Assembly: GCA_963754845.1 (NCBI GenBank)
Contig: CAVWHE010000001.1
Coordinates: 434,001-498,000, forward strand
Source: JAKASV01 sp963754845
GTDB lineage: Bacteria; Babelota; Babeliae; Babelales; Vermiphilaceae
DNA length: 64,000 nucleotides
Direction of reading: 5' to 3'
The position numbers were made by a program, and so were the translations under genes. Shown piece by piece: positions 1 through 9,368 of this stretch (positions are counted from its first letter, which is position 1; each line of letters opens with the position of its first letter). The notes beneath the pieces are model-generated. The model was not told where the DNA came from, did not search any database, and was given only the letters and a program-made list of their open reading frames with translations.

Positions 1-2
1 TA

Positions 3-443
3 ACGGTTTTTGTAAGGGGCATAACGGGCAGGGGCCTCCTTAATCCCTTTGGTTCGTGGAATTGCCAAACGTACTCCGGTGGTGGCTGCCAGCAACAACT
101 TTCATGTGCATCCTTGTGCGTGAGTGTCGACAATGTTCTGTGCGCATTTCCTACGGTAAGAAAAAAGGCAATATGTACCCCGCGTAATGTATTGGGACTG
201 CCGTCGTCTGCCGGCATCGATGATGCCTATGAGGCGGCAAAAATAGTGCAAGCAACGTGGGATTCTGTGTACGGTGCCGAGGGCCAAAAGAAACAGCAGT
301 TTTCAGCGGGCTTTGCTTACGCCGTTGAACGGGCGGTTGAAGCCTTCGCGCGCGGAAAACCAGACGAAGTTCTTCACGTACCTTTGAGCCTACGTCACGC
401 GCGTCAGCGCGTGCCAGAACTCGTCGAAGTGCTCTCCTTCTGA
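3..443 (+). CDS. hypothetical protein, 5' end cut by window edge
   Basis: The frame is open from the window edge to a TGA at 441-443, so this is probably the C-terminal part of a longer protein. An internal TTG at 114 could start a 109-residue protein but has no convincing ribosome site. The last 85 residues look like an alpha-helical domain (for example DDAYEAAKIVQATWDSVYG) and end PELVEVLSF. The first part is Gly/Cys-rich and may not be coding. I do not recognise the family. The next gene starts 14 bases downstream and its ribosome site lies just after this stop codon, so the two may be co-transcribed. Confidence 0.35.
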   Translation, partial: TVFVRGITGRGLLNPFGSWNCQTYSGGGCQQQLSCASLCVSVDNVLCAFPTVRKKAICTPRNVLGLPSSAGIDDAYEAAKIVQATWDSVYGAEGQKKQQFSAGFAYAVERAVEAFARGKPDEVLHVPLSLRHARQRVPELVEVLSF

Positions 444-457
444 GGGAGGTCGCGGCA

Positions 458-3211
458 ATGCACGATCAAGACGACAAGAGTTCCGGGATGTCATGCGGAA
501 CAGGCAACGATGCGCGCCTTGAGAAACTCTATGGCACAAGTGTTACGTCGGGCCTTTCCTCCGCGCGAGTCAAGGAGCTTTTTACCTACTACGGTAAAAA
601 TGTGCTTCCCGAAAAAAAGCCCGATTCATGGTTCGTCATTTTTGTGCGGCAGTTTCAGAGCCCTCTCATTTATATCTTGCTTGTCGCGGCCGTTATCATT
701 TTTATCTTCGGGCACAACACGCTCGATGCTTTTATTGTCAGCGGAATTTTGACGTTTAATGCCATCATAGGAATGGTTCAGGAGGGACGAACCAGCCAGC
801 TTCTGGCGGGTCTGAAAAAGTTCATAACGACTGAAGCGGTTGTAGTTCGTGACGGTGTCCAGGTGATCGTGGATGCAAGCAAACTCGTGCCCGGGGACCT
901 CATTCTTGTTCAAGAAGGCATGCGCGTGCCGGCAGACATCAGTTTGACGCAATCCACGGGCCTTCGTGTCGATGAATCCGTGCTCACCGGAGAGTCACAA
1001 CCGGTAATGAAGGACGCGAGGCGCGGTATACCCGAAGGATCGTCCATAACCCATGATCACGCTACTATTTTCAGTGGGACGTACATTCTTGCAGGTTCGG
1101 CGCAAGGAATAGTCACCGCTACTGGTCGCCAAACACACATCGGCCGTATCCACACGCAGGCGCGCGATATTCAAACTGAATTTCCTCTTGCGAAGGAGTT
1201 TGATCGCCTTTCGGTTTTGATTGTTTTTTCCGTCCTTGGCGTATGCCTCATTTTACTCGGCGTTGGCATAGCGGCCGGGCGGCCTTACCAAGAGCTTCTT
1301 GTTACGTTGACTGCACTCTTTATCTGCGTTGTTCCCGAGGGACTTCCCGTTGTTCTAACGTTGGTCCTTGTCTCTGGCGTCTACCGTATGGCGCGTCACC
1401 ACGTTCTCATCAAAAAAATGCAGGCGGCGGAGACACTTGGGCGTGCCGACGTCATTGTCATCGACAAGACCGGGACCCTTACGCGCAACGAGCTCATGGT
1501 ATCTGACGTTTGCCTCAGAATCACGCGCTGGCACGTTACCGGTCAGGGCTATGACGTGCAGCCGGCGGATGTGTATCGCCATGATGATTTACGTGGCAAT
1601 GCTGTAAGAGATGAAACCGTCGACGACGGGGACGCGCTCAACCTCTTGGGCGTAGCCATTCTTCTTTCAAGCAGCGCCCACGTAAGCCGCGATACGTTAG
1701 GGTGTGCAACGGTTAAAGGCGATCCGACCGAAGCCGCACTCGGCATCTTTGCCCAAAAACTTGGCCTTAAAATGGACGCGGTACAGCACCAGTACACAAA
1801 GATCGACGAAATTCCCTTTGACGCGCAGCTCAAGTACCATGTCGTATTTTGTCGCCACAAAGAAAAGTGTGTTGCGTTTATCACAGGGGCCCCCGAGACG
1901 GTTCTTTCCTGTGCGCGGAACGTGCCGAGCTACGTTCACAACACTTTGACAGAATACCTCCAAGGAGGCCTTCGTGTTGTTGCCGTAGCCCAAAAATACA
2001 TCGATGGTGCCGCGCTGCCGCCAACCGGTGCCGCTATGGACAGTGAAGTTCGCCTTGAGATGCTCAAGAATCTCGTGAAAACCGATGCTGAGATTCTTGG
2101 GCTTTGTGGAATTCAGGATACCCTGCGCCTCGGCGTTACCCGGGCCATCGCCCAGGCCCGAAAGGCTGGCCTACGTGTTATCATGGCAACGGGCGATCAC
2201 AGGAAAACAGCCCTTCACGTTGCCACCGCTGTGGGTATTTTTAGTCCGGGAGATGGTGTCATTGACGGCGCAACATTTGATGAAAAAGACGATCGTACGC
2301 TGCGTTATGGCATTGAAAAAACGACAGTTTATTCACGTGTGCGTCCTTCAGACAAGTTAAAAATCATCGAGCTTCTTCACAGCGCGGGTCACGTTGTTGC
2401 CATGACGGGTGACGGTGTTAACGATGTTCCCTCTCTTGTCGCAGCCGACATCGGTATAGCCATGGGTCGAAGCGGAACGGAGGTTGCCAGAGAAGCCGCC
2501 GACATGGTGCTCCTAGATGATTCGTGCGCACACATTGTGACCGCCATAAAACAAGGTCGCCACATCTTTTATACATTGCGCCGCGTCGTACTCTATTTTT
2601 TTGCGACCAACATCGGTGAAGTTTTCATCATGATTTTTTCACTTGTACTTTGTTTCTTTAATCACGCAATTTTTTTGCCGCTGACGGCAGCCCAAATTTT
2701 GTGGCTCAATCTCGTCACCGATGGCTTTCTTGATACCGCGCTCTCAAGAGAACCTGAAGAGCCCAACCTTCTTGATAAATCGATGATAACGAGTGGCCTT
2801 CACGTGATTGATGGCTCTGTCATGGCAAAAGCGCTTTTCATGGCCTTGCCCATGACTATCGGATCGCTTGCTGTTTTTGCGCTCCGTTACCGTGAAAACG
2901 TTGCTCACGCACGGACGATGACACTTATTACGATGGCAATGTTTCAGTGGTTCAACGCGTGGAATTGCAAATCCGAGACACGGTCAGTCTTCAGTCGCCG
3001 GAGCCTCCGTAACAACTGGTTCATCGCCGCGGCAGCATTTGTATTTTTTCTGCAAATGGCGGTTGTTTACTGCTGGCCACTCAGATCGCTTTTTGGAACC
3101 GTACCTCTCTCTCTGCGTGACTGGTTCATCGTATGCATGACATCATCGTCGGTCCTCATCCTTGAAGAACTGCGCAAATTGATCGCGCGTGCATGCCAAA
3201 AAGCACCATAG
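458..3211 (+). CDS. cation-transporting P-type ATPase, Ca2+ (P2A) type
   Basis: A 917-residue ATP-driven cation pump of the inner membrane. The order is a cation-ATPase N-terminal domain (about 25-90), an actuator domain with TGES at 177-180, PEGLP in M4 at 293-297, the phosphorylated Asp336 in DKTGTLT, and TGDGVND at 650-656. Then come TNIGEV in M5 and NLVTDG in M6, followed by further membrane segments. The Glu of PEGLP, the Asn/Glu of TNIGEV and the Asn/Asp of NLVTDG are the calcium-site residues of SERCA-type pumps, so Ca2+ export is the best guess; Mn2+ or another ion remains possible. The ATG at 458 follows AGGGAGG at a normal distance. The length is normal for the family and all catalytic motifs look intact. 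Confidence 0.93.
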   Translation: MHDQDDKSSGMSCGTGNDARLEKLYGTSVTSGLSSARVKELFTYYGKNVLPEKKPDSWFVIFVRQFQSPLIYILLVAAVIIFIFGHNTLDAFIVSGILTFNAIIGMVQEGRTSQLLAGLKKFITTEAVVVRDGVQVIVDASKLVPGDLILVQEGMRVPADISLTQSTGLRVDESVLTGESQPVMKDARRGIPEGSSITHDHATIFSGTYILAGSAQGIVTATGRQTHIGRIHTQARDIQTEFPLAKEFDRLSVLIVFSVLGVCLILLGVGIAAGRPYQELLVTLTALFICVVPEGLPVVLTLVLVSGVYRMARHHVLIKKMQAAETLGRADVIVIDKTGTLTRNELMVSDVCLRITRWHVTGQGYDVQPADVYRHDDLRGNAVRDETVDDGDALNLLGVAILLSSSAHVSRDTLGCATVKGDPTEAALGIFAQKLGLKMDAVQHQYTKIDEIPFDAQLKYHVVFCRHKEKCVAFITGAPETVLSCARNVPSYVHNTLTEYLQGGLRVVAVAQKYIDGAALPPTGAAMDSEVRLEMLKNLVKTDAEILGLCGIQDTLRLGVTRAIAQARKAGLRVIMATGDHRKTALHVATAVGIFSPGDGVIDGATFDEKDDRTLRYGIEKTTVYSRVRPSDKLKIIELLHSAGHVVAMTGDGVNDVPSLVAADIGIAMGRSGTEVAREAADMVLLDDSCAHIVTAIKQGRHIFYTLRRVVLYFFATNIGEVFIMIFSLVLCFFNHAIFLPLTAAQILWLNLVTDGFLDTALSREPEEPNLLDKSMITSGLHVIDGSVMAKALFMALPMTIGSLAVFALRYRENVAHARTMTLITMAMFQWFNAWNCKSETRSVFSRRSLRNNWFIAAAAFVFFLQMAVVYCWPLRSLFGTVPLSLRDWFIVCMTSSSVLILEELRKLIARACQKAP

Positions 3212-3298
3212 GGGGAATTTTGTAAGTACGGTGCTTGCAGTGCAACATCGTTAGTGTACACTCATTGCACTTGATTGAGGGACACATGCGAGTTACGT

Positions 3299-3327
3299 TT
3301 ATTGTTTTTTTGTGAAGAGTTTATAAT
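3299..3327 (+). promoter_or_regulatory. possible sigma70-like promoter for the zinc-finger gene
   Basis: TTATTG at 3299-3304 and a perfect TATAAT at 3322-3327 are 17 bases apart, upstream of the GTG start at 3353. The -10 box is strong and the -35 box weak. Confidence 0.5.
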
Positions 3328-3352
3328 CACGAACTGGTGAGGATGGATTTTC

Positions 3353-5194
3353 GTGGGAAGGGGTTTGATAGGAATCGTTGTTCTAGCTGGTGCTTTTTTT
3401 ACAAGCCTGGTGAGCGCCATGGATTGGACGGTGCCGATAATGCTCTCAGAGAGCCCGTTTCCAAGGGAGCATGAGGCGACGTCGGGCACAGGTTGTGGAC
3501 CAGGGCCTGGAATTCCGGGGCGCGAAAAATCTCCGGCACCCTGGCGGGATGTTCCAGGAAATGACGATACCACGCTTTTGTCATTCTTTGATAACGGGTC
3601 CCTTGTGTGTGATTCGATGGGTATTTTTCCTGCCACCAGTACATGCCCTTGCGAGGGCCAAGCTCCCACTTTAGATGGCGGTGCCGCGCTTTTGGGAGTT
3701 CGTCCAGAAATCTTCGATCAACGAGACGACCATCATCTGTTGGCGCACGCAGCCGACCAGTTCGTAGCCCTTCCGGATTTGCTGGACGAATCTGCTTCCT
3801 GTGGTTCTGAAAAAGCATCCAGTATGACGGCGGGTGAAAATGACGATCATATGCCACCACCGCTCATGGCGCCGTCCCCGCCACCGCTGATGGAAGCCGA
3901 ACAACGGCCGTCCGAGGCCGAAATCGCATGCGCTCCGGCGGCGACATCGTCACATCTGGGATCATCGGGCATCGCGTCCCGTAAAAAATCCATGCGCGAG
4001 CGAAGCACCAGGAGCCAAGAACATGACGCGTCCCTGGAACCTCGCGTAAAGAGAACCATGCTTACACGAGCTCTCTATGGGTCGACGCTCGCCTACGCTC
4101 GCTACAAGCCAACGTACACAACGATTAGAAAAAGGAAACGTCTTTTCAAGTGTTCGTGGTGCGACTACGAAAATGTGAATTTCCTCAGCCTTATGGGACA
4201 TATGTGCGCATTCCACACGTGTGAATGCCCCGTTGTATGCGACGCATGTGGTTTTGAAGCATGTTACATCGGCGAACTGGAGAAACACGTGCGTACACAC
4301 CATCGCGGTCACAATCTTGCCGCAATGTTCCCGGATGTCGTTGTTTGTGCCCTTCGTGAACGTGGCTGCGAGGTTGGAGTGACTCCGGTGATTACGCCAG
4401 TTGCGCCCGCCCTCGAACAAGACCAGCTCACACCTGCGGCATTCTCGGCCATACGCACCGACGTTGAAAGTTATGACACGTCAACGGCGTACGCATCCTC
4501 GGATACACAGCAGCACTCAAGCCCATCGCTGCTTGAACCAGGTGACCCAACCGTCACTCCCACCGCGCCAACAATGCCAAGCGACAAGCTTTTCAGGGCT
4601 CCACGCGTCAATTTTTATGCGGCGACGCGCGCATTCAGAGAGTACCGCAATGCTACCTCTACGGATGCCAGTGGCAAATTGGTGCATACGTGTGATTATT
4701 GCACTTATGCCTCGAGGGCGATGAACGATGTTATGGCTCACATCTGCGTGAAGCATACCAAAGAACAACCATTTAAATGTCCGTGGTGTGGCATGGTGTC
4801 GGCGTACGCCATAAATTTTGCCAGACACCTTGCAAGGCGGCATAAGGTCTACAACTCAGAAACAGTTTTTCTAGATAAGAGTACCGCAGCAACGCAGCGG
4901 CCTGCCTTCCGTTGCAAAGGCTATGAGTCAACACGTGCTTATCGAGAGTATCGTGATACTTCAGTCGCAAGTGACATGGGCGAAAGATTTCATGCATGCA
5001 ATCGTTGCGACTTTGCAACGTTGGCCCCTGTGACGCTCATGGCGCACGTGTGCCGATGCCATACCCACGAGAAACCCTTCGTATGCCAGCGGTGTAGCTA
5101 TCGCACGTTTACGCACGATGTGCTGCGTAGTCACAAAAAGCGCTGCGACCATGGTGAAGAGCGTGGTGAAAGCGCCGAAGCGGGAGGCCGGTAG
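3353..5194 (+). CDS. secreted C2H2 zinc-finger protein (candidate host-directed effector)
   Basis: A 613-residue protein starting at GTG 3353, the first start codon after an in-frame TGA at 3338, with GAGGAT about 10 bases upstream. Residues 1-22 form a clear signal peptide ending LVSA. Residues 30-220 are Pro/Ser/Glu-rich and look disordered. The rest holds three modules of about 85-100 residues. Each has a Tyr/Arg-rich lead-in (such as TRAFREYR) and two zinc fingers, at about 267-319, 447-500 and 549-600. All six fingers fit C-X2-C-X12-H-X3/4-[H/C], and the linkers HTKEQPF and HTHEKPF resemble the eukaryotic TGEKPF linker. This arrangement is typical of eukaryotic DNA-binding proteins and very unusual in a secreted bacterial protein. 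Binding of host DNA is inference. Confidence 0.85.
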   Translation: MGRGLIGIVVLAGAFFTSLVSAMDWTVPIMLSESPFPREHEATSGTGCGPGPGIPGREKSPAPWRDVPGNDDTTLLSFFDNGSLVCDSMGIFPATSTCPCEGQAPTLDGGAALLGVRPEIFDQRDDHHLLAHAADQFVALPDLLDESASCGSEKASSMTAGENDDHMPPPLMAPSPPPLMEAEQRPSEAEIACAPAATSSHLGSSGIASRKKSMRERSTRSQEHDASLEPRVKRTMLTRALYGSTLAYARYKPTYTTIRKRKRLFKCSWCDYENVNFLSLMGHMCAFHTCECPVVCDACGFEACYIGELEKHVRTHHRGHNLAAMFPDVVVCALRERGCEVGVTPVITPVAPALEQDQLTPAAFSAIRTDVESYDTSTAYASSDTQQHSSPSLLEPGDPTVTPTAPTMPSDKLFRAPRVNFYAATRAFREYRNATSTDASGKLVHTCDYCTYASRAMNDVMAHICVKHTKEQPFKCPWCGMVSAYAINFARHLARRHKVYNSETVFLDKSTAATQRPAFRCKGYESTRAYREYRDTSVASDMGERFHACNRCDFATLAPVTLMAHVCRCHTHEKPFVCQRCSYRTFTHDVLRSHKKRCDHGEERGESAEAGGR

Positions 5195-5223
5195 GTGTGT
5201 CGCGCACCGCGTTGCATCGTCCG

Positions 5224-6609
5224 CTAAAAATCGGCATTACCGGGATACCGCGGGAATGGTATGACGTCGCGAATGTTATCCATCCCCGTTGCAAGGCGCA
5301 CGAGGCGCTCGAAGCCAAGTCCAAAGCCAGCGTGGGGAACCGTACCGTACGCTCGCAGGTCGAGGTACCACCAGTAGTTTTGTGGATCAAGGTTGAAGTC
5401 TTTCATCTTCGCCACGAGCACGTCGTACCTCTCCTCGCGCTGGCTACCGCCAACGAGCTCGCCGATGGTGGCGACAAGAATATCCATGGCAGCCACGGTT
5501 TTTCCGTCATCGTTTGAGCGCATGTAAAAGGCCTTGATGGCAGCCGGATAATTGTAAACAACGAGTGGTTTTTTGAAGTGCTCTTCGACGAGGTAGCGTT
5601 CATGCTCCGCTTGTAAATCCATTCCCCAGGAGACCGGGTATTCAAACTTCGCTGGAGCCTTCGCGAGTATCTCGACGGCCTCCGTGTACGTGACGCGTGC
5701 GAATGGTTCGTTGACGATGGCTTCAAGACGCCCGGCAAGTCCAACACTAACAAACTTGTCAAAAAATGCTATGTCGCGCTCGCACGTGGTGAGAACGTGA
5801 TTGAGACAAAATCTAATGTACTCTTGCGCGCACTCTATATCGTCGTTCAAATCGGCAAAAGCCATTTCTGGCTCGATCATCCAGAATTCGGCAAGGTGGC
5901 GCGACGTGTTTGAATTTTCGGCGCGAAACGTCGGGCCAAACGTGTAAATGTCGGAAAGGGCGCAGGCGTACGCTTCGCCATCAAGCTGCCCCGAAACCGT
6001 GAGATACGCGGGCTTGCCGAAAAAATCTTTGCTGAAATCAACGCGGCCGTCGGGCGTGCGCGGAATGCTTTCAAAATCGAGTGTGCTGACACGAAACATT
6101 TGGCCAGCCCCTTCGCAGTCGGCTGTTGTTATGATGGGCGTCGTGACGTAGAGAAATCCGCGACTTTGAAAGAATGTGTGCGTTGCAAAGGCGAGGGCGT
6201 TGCGGACACGGGCAACGGCACCAATGGTGTTGGTACGCGCCCTCAGATGGGCGATGGATCGCAAGAATTCGAACGTGTGATGCTTCTTTTGAAGCGGATA
6301 ACGTTCTGGCGGGCACGCTCCGATGAGTTCGATTTCGTCGGCCTTGATCTCGTACGCCTGTTCAGAGCCCGGGCTTTTGACAACCGTTCCCTTGACGCTC
6401 ATTGCCGCACCTGTTGCTATATCGGGAGGGAGCTGGGCATGGTCGGCTCCGCTCGTGTCGACAATAACCTGGATGCCATCAAAATCCGAACCGTCATTGA
6501 GCACAATGAAGGTGCAGGATTTCGAGTGCCGCACACTCTTGACCCATCCCATGACTACAACGCATGTTCCCTCATCGTGCGCTGTTATACGATCTATTTT
6601 TACACGCAT
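5224..6609 (-). CDS. asnS: asparagine--tRNA ligase
   Basis: A class IIb aminoacyl-tRNA synthetase that charges tRNA-Asn. An N-terminal OB-fold anticodon domain (about 1-110) is followed by the catalytic core: the AsnRS-typical stretch around HHTFEFLRSIAHLRARTNT, motif 2 near TFRAENSNTSRHLAEFWMIE, and motif 3 GFGLGFERLVRLATG near the C-terminus. I start at the ATG at 6609 (MRVKIDRI, 461 residues, close to E. coli AsnRS). GGAG lies about 9 bases upstream, and a TATA-rich stretch sits where the longer ORF would begin. The gene converges with the zinc-finger gene across a 29-base gap. Confidence 0.95.
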   Translation of the reverse strand: MRVKIDRITAHDEGTCVVVMGWVKSVRHSKSCTFIVLNDGSDFDGIQVIVDTSGADHAQLPPDIATGAAMSVKGTVVKSPGSEQAYEIKADEIELIGACPPERYPLQKKHHTFEFLRSIAHLRARTNTIGAVARVRNALAFATHTFFQSRGFLYVTTPIITTADCEGAGQMFRVSTLDFESIPRTPDGRVDFSKDFFGKPAYLTVSGQLDGEAYACALSDIYTFGPTFRAENSNTSRHLAEFWMIEPEMAFADLNDDIECAQEYIRFCLNHVLTTCERDIAFFDKFVSVGLAGRLEAIVNEPFARVTYTEAVEILAKAPAKFEYPVSWGMDLQAEHERYLVEEHFKKPLVVYNYPAAIKAFYMRSNDDGKTVAAMDILVATIGELVGGSQREERYDVLVAKMKDFNLDPQNYWWYLDLRAYGTVPHAGFGLGFERLVRLATGMDNIRDVIPFPRYPGNADF

Positions 6610-6836
6610 TCGGTGCACTCCGCATGGTATAAATACGTCCTGAAGCACTACCGGCACACCGATCATACCTGCCGATGCCGGTGGTGCAGTACACATGCCC
6701 AACATAACACGGCGCTCAGCATAGCATTAGACCGCGCACTGGACTATAGAAATTGTGCACCGCCCATCCAACAACAACGCGCCTTCGTACAAAGGGAGCG
6801 TATCGTTGAATTTCTTTTTTTAAAGGCTGGCAAAGT

Positions 6837-9170
6837 TTAAGAACGACAACAGTGGCAGTACGGCTGTTTTTGCGCTCCTGAAGCACCTTTCAAGCTCAGG
6901 TTGTATTTTGTTTTGTCAATTTTTTCGACGACATGACCCGCGCCTTTGGCATAATTTATATCGTTGTTATAACACACGTTCTCCATGATGAGGTTTTGAT
7001 TGCCCGACCCATCGATGCCGACCGCGTCCATGTTTTCAGAATGTGCATTCATGACTGTGTTGTTGGTGACGGCTGCATAAGATCCGCCTTTTACGAAGAC
7101 AATAAGGAAACTGTAGCGGCCTGTTGTGTTGGGAACACACATTGCAATAAGTTGCGGCAAACCCGTGGTATACGGCGTATTTTTATTACAGCAAAAGGCA
7201 AGATGTTCCACGTTGCTAATTTCTGCAGGACTATAGTTATCGGCCCTCAATAACATAGGCTCGCCTGTCGTTGAATTTCTTACTAATTGGTAAATAAGTG
7301 GACTTGCTTTGTTATTGGTCGGCTCGGAGCTTGAACTTGAAAATGAAATGGCAAGAAAAGTTCCCCAATAGGTAGAGCACCAGTCAAGGTCTATTACTTT
7401 TACCCTTTCATCAGAAACCGTAATGGCTGTCAGTTGCGGTGATGGCAGTGTTGCTGTAAGTCTGAGGATTTTTACCAACTCATAACCTATGTTACTGGCA
7501 AGCGCCAAATATGTGCCACCAAATGATGAATTCGAGCATGCCGCAATGCGCGTTGGCGATGGACTTTCGTGGTTGATTTTGTAAGCAAGAGTAGATTCTC
7601 CAGAAACATTGGTTGAAAGCTCATACAGCACAAGCTTTTTGTTGGTCGCGGAAACCGTGGCCAAAAATGTGCGCGCAGCGCCTGACGCACTATCGTTTAC
7701 TTCGCACCATGTCATATCGTTCACGTCGGATGGTTGTTGTTCTCCCACAAAAGGAACCGAGTTTAGAACAAGTCCGCTCTCTTTTTCTACAAGCTGATAT
7801 ACAAAAATGTTCTTCGTTGTTGATGTTCCAGCGAGGCTTTTGATGGCGAGGTAGGCTGAGGACGATGTACAATACCATGTAGCACTCTCAATGGCGTTCG
7901 ATGGTGCATCGTTGATGGTGATCGCACTGAGTGTAGTTTTGAGATCTCTGGCAAGTTTGTACACATACAAAAATTGAGAATTAGTAGAACCTGTTGTTCC
8001 AACTGCCAAAAATGATCCTTGGGCATTGCAACACCACGAAAGAGTCTTTATGGGCGGCGTGTCTGTGTTTCCCAGGTCGATTGGGCTCAATGGTCCGCTC
8101 GGAATACTGAGCTCGTATAAGTATAAATGCTTGCTGGTGGTGTCTTTAGAATTCGTTCCCACGGCTAAATATGATGTATCGGGATACTGCGCTGGCTCAC
8201 AGCACCACGCAAGCGCCGATAGTGCATATATACGGGGCTGTGTTTGAAAAGCGATGGGAGTGTGATAACCAGGTTCCACTATTTTATACACGAACAATGC
8301 CTGAAGATTGGGAGGATTCAAAGGATTCACCCCGGCTGCGACATACTCATTATAAGCACCACAACACCAAGCGGTATACTGTACAGTGGCTATTTCTGGC
8401 GCGGCGCCCCCCCACAGCGCAAAACTTGAGTTCGCAACCCTCACACCCGCAACCTGTGCAGCTCCCCGGGCGTTGCATCCGTTTACGGTGCATCCCATCA
8501 CAACACTCGAATAGTCGTTGCCCGTGAGCGCAAAGCCGGCACCGGCCGCCCCTTGCTCATCACTCGCTACTTGAAGACCCTGAACGGTGCAGCCTTCGAA
8601 AATATTTCCGATTCCGTCTTGACTTACAAAGCCGCAAATCGAGGCGTTGCTTGAGCCTGAAAATGCCTGGCAACCACGCACGCTTACGTTTCTACAGGCG
8701 TTGAGGGCGACAGCCGCTTGCTCATACGAGCGCAGCATGCAATTGTTTATGGAACTATTGTTTGCTTGGCCTGCTTCAATACACACCCTCTGGCCGCTTA
8801 TGAGGCAGTCGTGGATAGTGATGCCTTCATTGGGTCCAGAAAGAAGAATGCCAGAGCCGCCCGATATACCGGCATCGGGGGCAATTGAACCGTTTGATAT
8901 TTCGACGTTATTGATGTCGGGCATGACAACAAGACCATTGTCCGACCCCTGCGCTATGATCCGAAAGCCGCTGAGGTTGAGGGCAACATTACTCGCCATG
9001 ATCCTCACGGGTCCATACGTATTTTGGGCAAGTTCATATGAACCCGATTCTATGATATCGCTGCCACGCAGTACACGTTTTGATGTCGACGCAACCAAGG
9101 TCAATGCGCTAAAGACGTTCAGTGCACTTACCGCGTACGCCAAAATTGTTGAAAATTTTAGGCGAATCAT
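6837..9170 (-). CDS. secreted protein: parallel beta-helix with an inserted WCC-type beta-propeller
   Basis: A 777-residue protein starting at ATG 9170 with AAAGGA about 10 bases upstream. A longer ORF extends to 9269 but lacks a ribosome site. Residues 1-29 are a signal peptide. Residues about 45-250 are short Asn/Gly-rich right-handed beta-helix rungs (for example NVEISNGSIAPDAG, ITIHDCLISG). From about 265 to 690 there are seven or eight propeller-like repeats with a W-C-C core and a following 'YLAVGT'-type strand (ALAWCCEP, TLSWCCNA). Beta-helix rungs (VTNNTVMNAHSENMDAVGIDG) then resume to the C-terminus. The propeller therefore looks inserted in the helix. The role is unknown; surface or host-contact adhesin is inference. 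A paralogous propeller lies at 45726-47369. Confidence 0.75.
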   Translation of the reverse strand: MIRLKFSTILAYAVSALNVFSALTLVASTSKRVLRGSDIIESGSYELAQNTYGPVRIMASNVALNLSGFRIIAQGSDNGLVVMPDINNVEISNGSIAPDAGISGGSGILLSGPNEGITIHDCLISGQRVCIEAGQANNSSINNCMLRSYEQAAVALNACRNVSVRGCQAFSGSSNASICGFVSQDGIGNIFEGCTVQGLQVASDEQGAAGAGFALTGNDYSSVVMGCTVNGCNARGAAQVAGVRVANSSFALWGGAAPEIATVQYTAWCCGAYNEYVAAGVNPLNPPNLQALFVYKIVEPGYHTPIAFQTQPRIYALSALAWCCEPAQYPDTSYLAVGTNSKDTTSKHLYLYELSIPSGPLSPIDLGNTDTPPIKTLSWCCNAQGSFLAVGTTGSTNSQFLYVYKLARDLKTTLSAITINDAPSNAIESATWYCTSSSAYLAIKSLAGTSTTKNIFVYQLVEKESGLVLNSVPFVGEQQPSDVNDMTWCEVNDSASGAARTFLATVSATNKKLVLYELSTNVSGESTLAYKINHESPSPTRIAACSNSSFGGTYLALASNIGYELVKILRLTATLPSPQLTAITVSDERVKVIDLDWCSTYWGTFLAISFSSSSSEPTNNKASPLIYQLVRNSTTGEPMLLRADNYSPAEISNVEHLAFCCNKNTPYTTGLPQLIAMCVPNTTGRYSFLIVFVKGGSYAAVTNNTVMNAHSENMDAVGIDGSGNQNLIMENVCYNNDINYAKGAGHVVEKIDKTKYNLSLKGASGAQKQPYCHCCRS

Positions 9171-9296
9171 GAATATATTCCTTTTTCTTACATCGAACCG
9201 ACACCGCCAGCACACCACGACTACCAGTAACAGTATGTGCAGGCAGACAGTGCACGTGCAACAAAACACTTGATGACACGCAAAGTGTCCAAGAAT

Positions 9297-9324
9297 TTGT
9301 CAGGACCACACACTGTGCCATACT
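9297..9324 (+). promoter_or_regulatory. probable promoter of tgt
   Basis: TTGTCA at 9297-9302 and CATACT at 9319-9324, 16 bases apart, lie in the gap between the divergent beta-helix gene and tgt, 45 bases before the tgt start. Confidence 0.5.
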
Positions 9325-9368
9325 ACAGTGTATCGGTAAACAACCAATGACAAAAAGGACTTAGAAAA

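Noticed and set aside
6100..6840. 246-codon frame opposite asnS
   Set aside because: Antisense shadow of asnS extending into its upstream region; no protein-like features.
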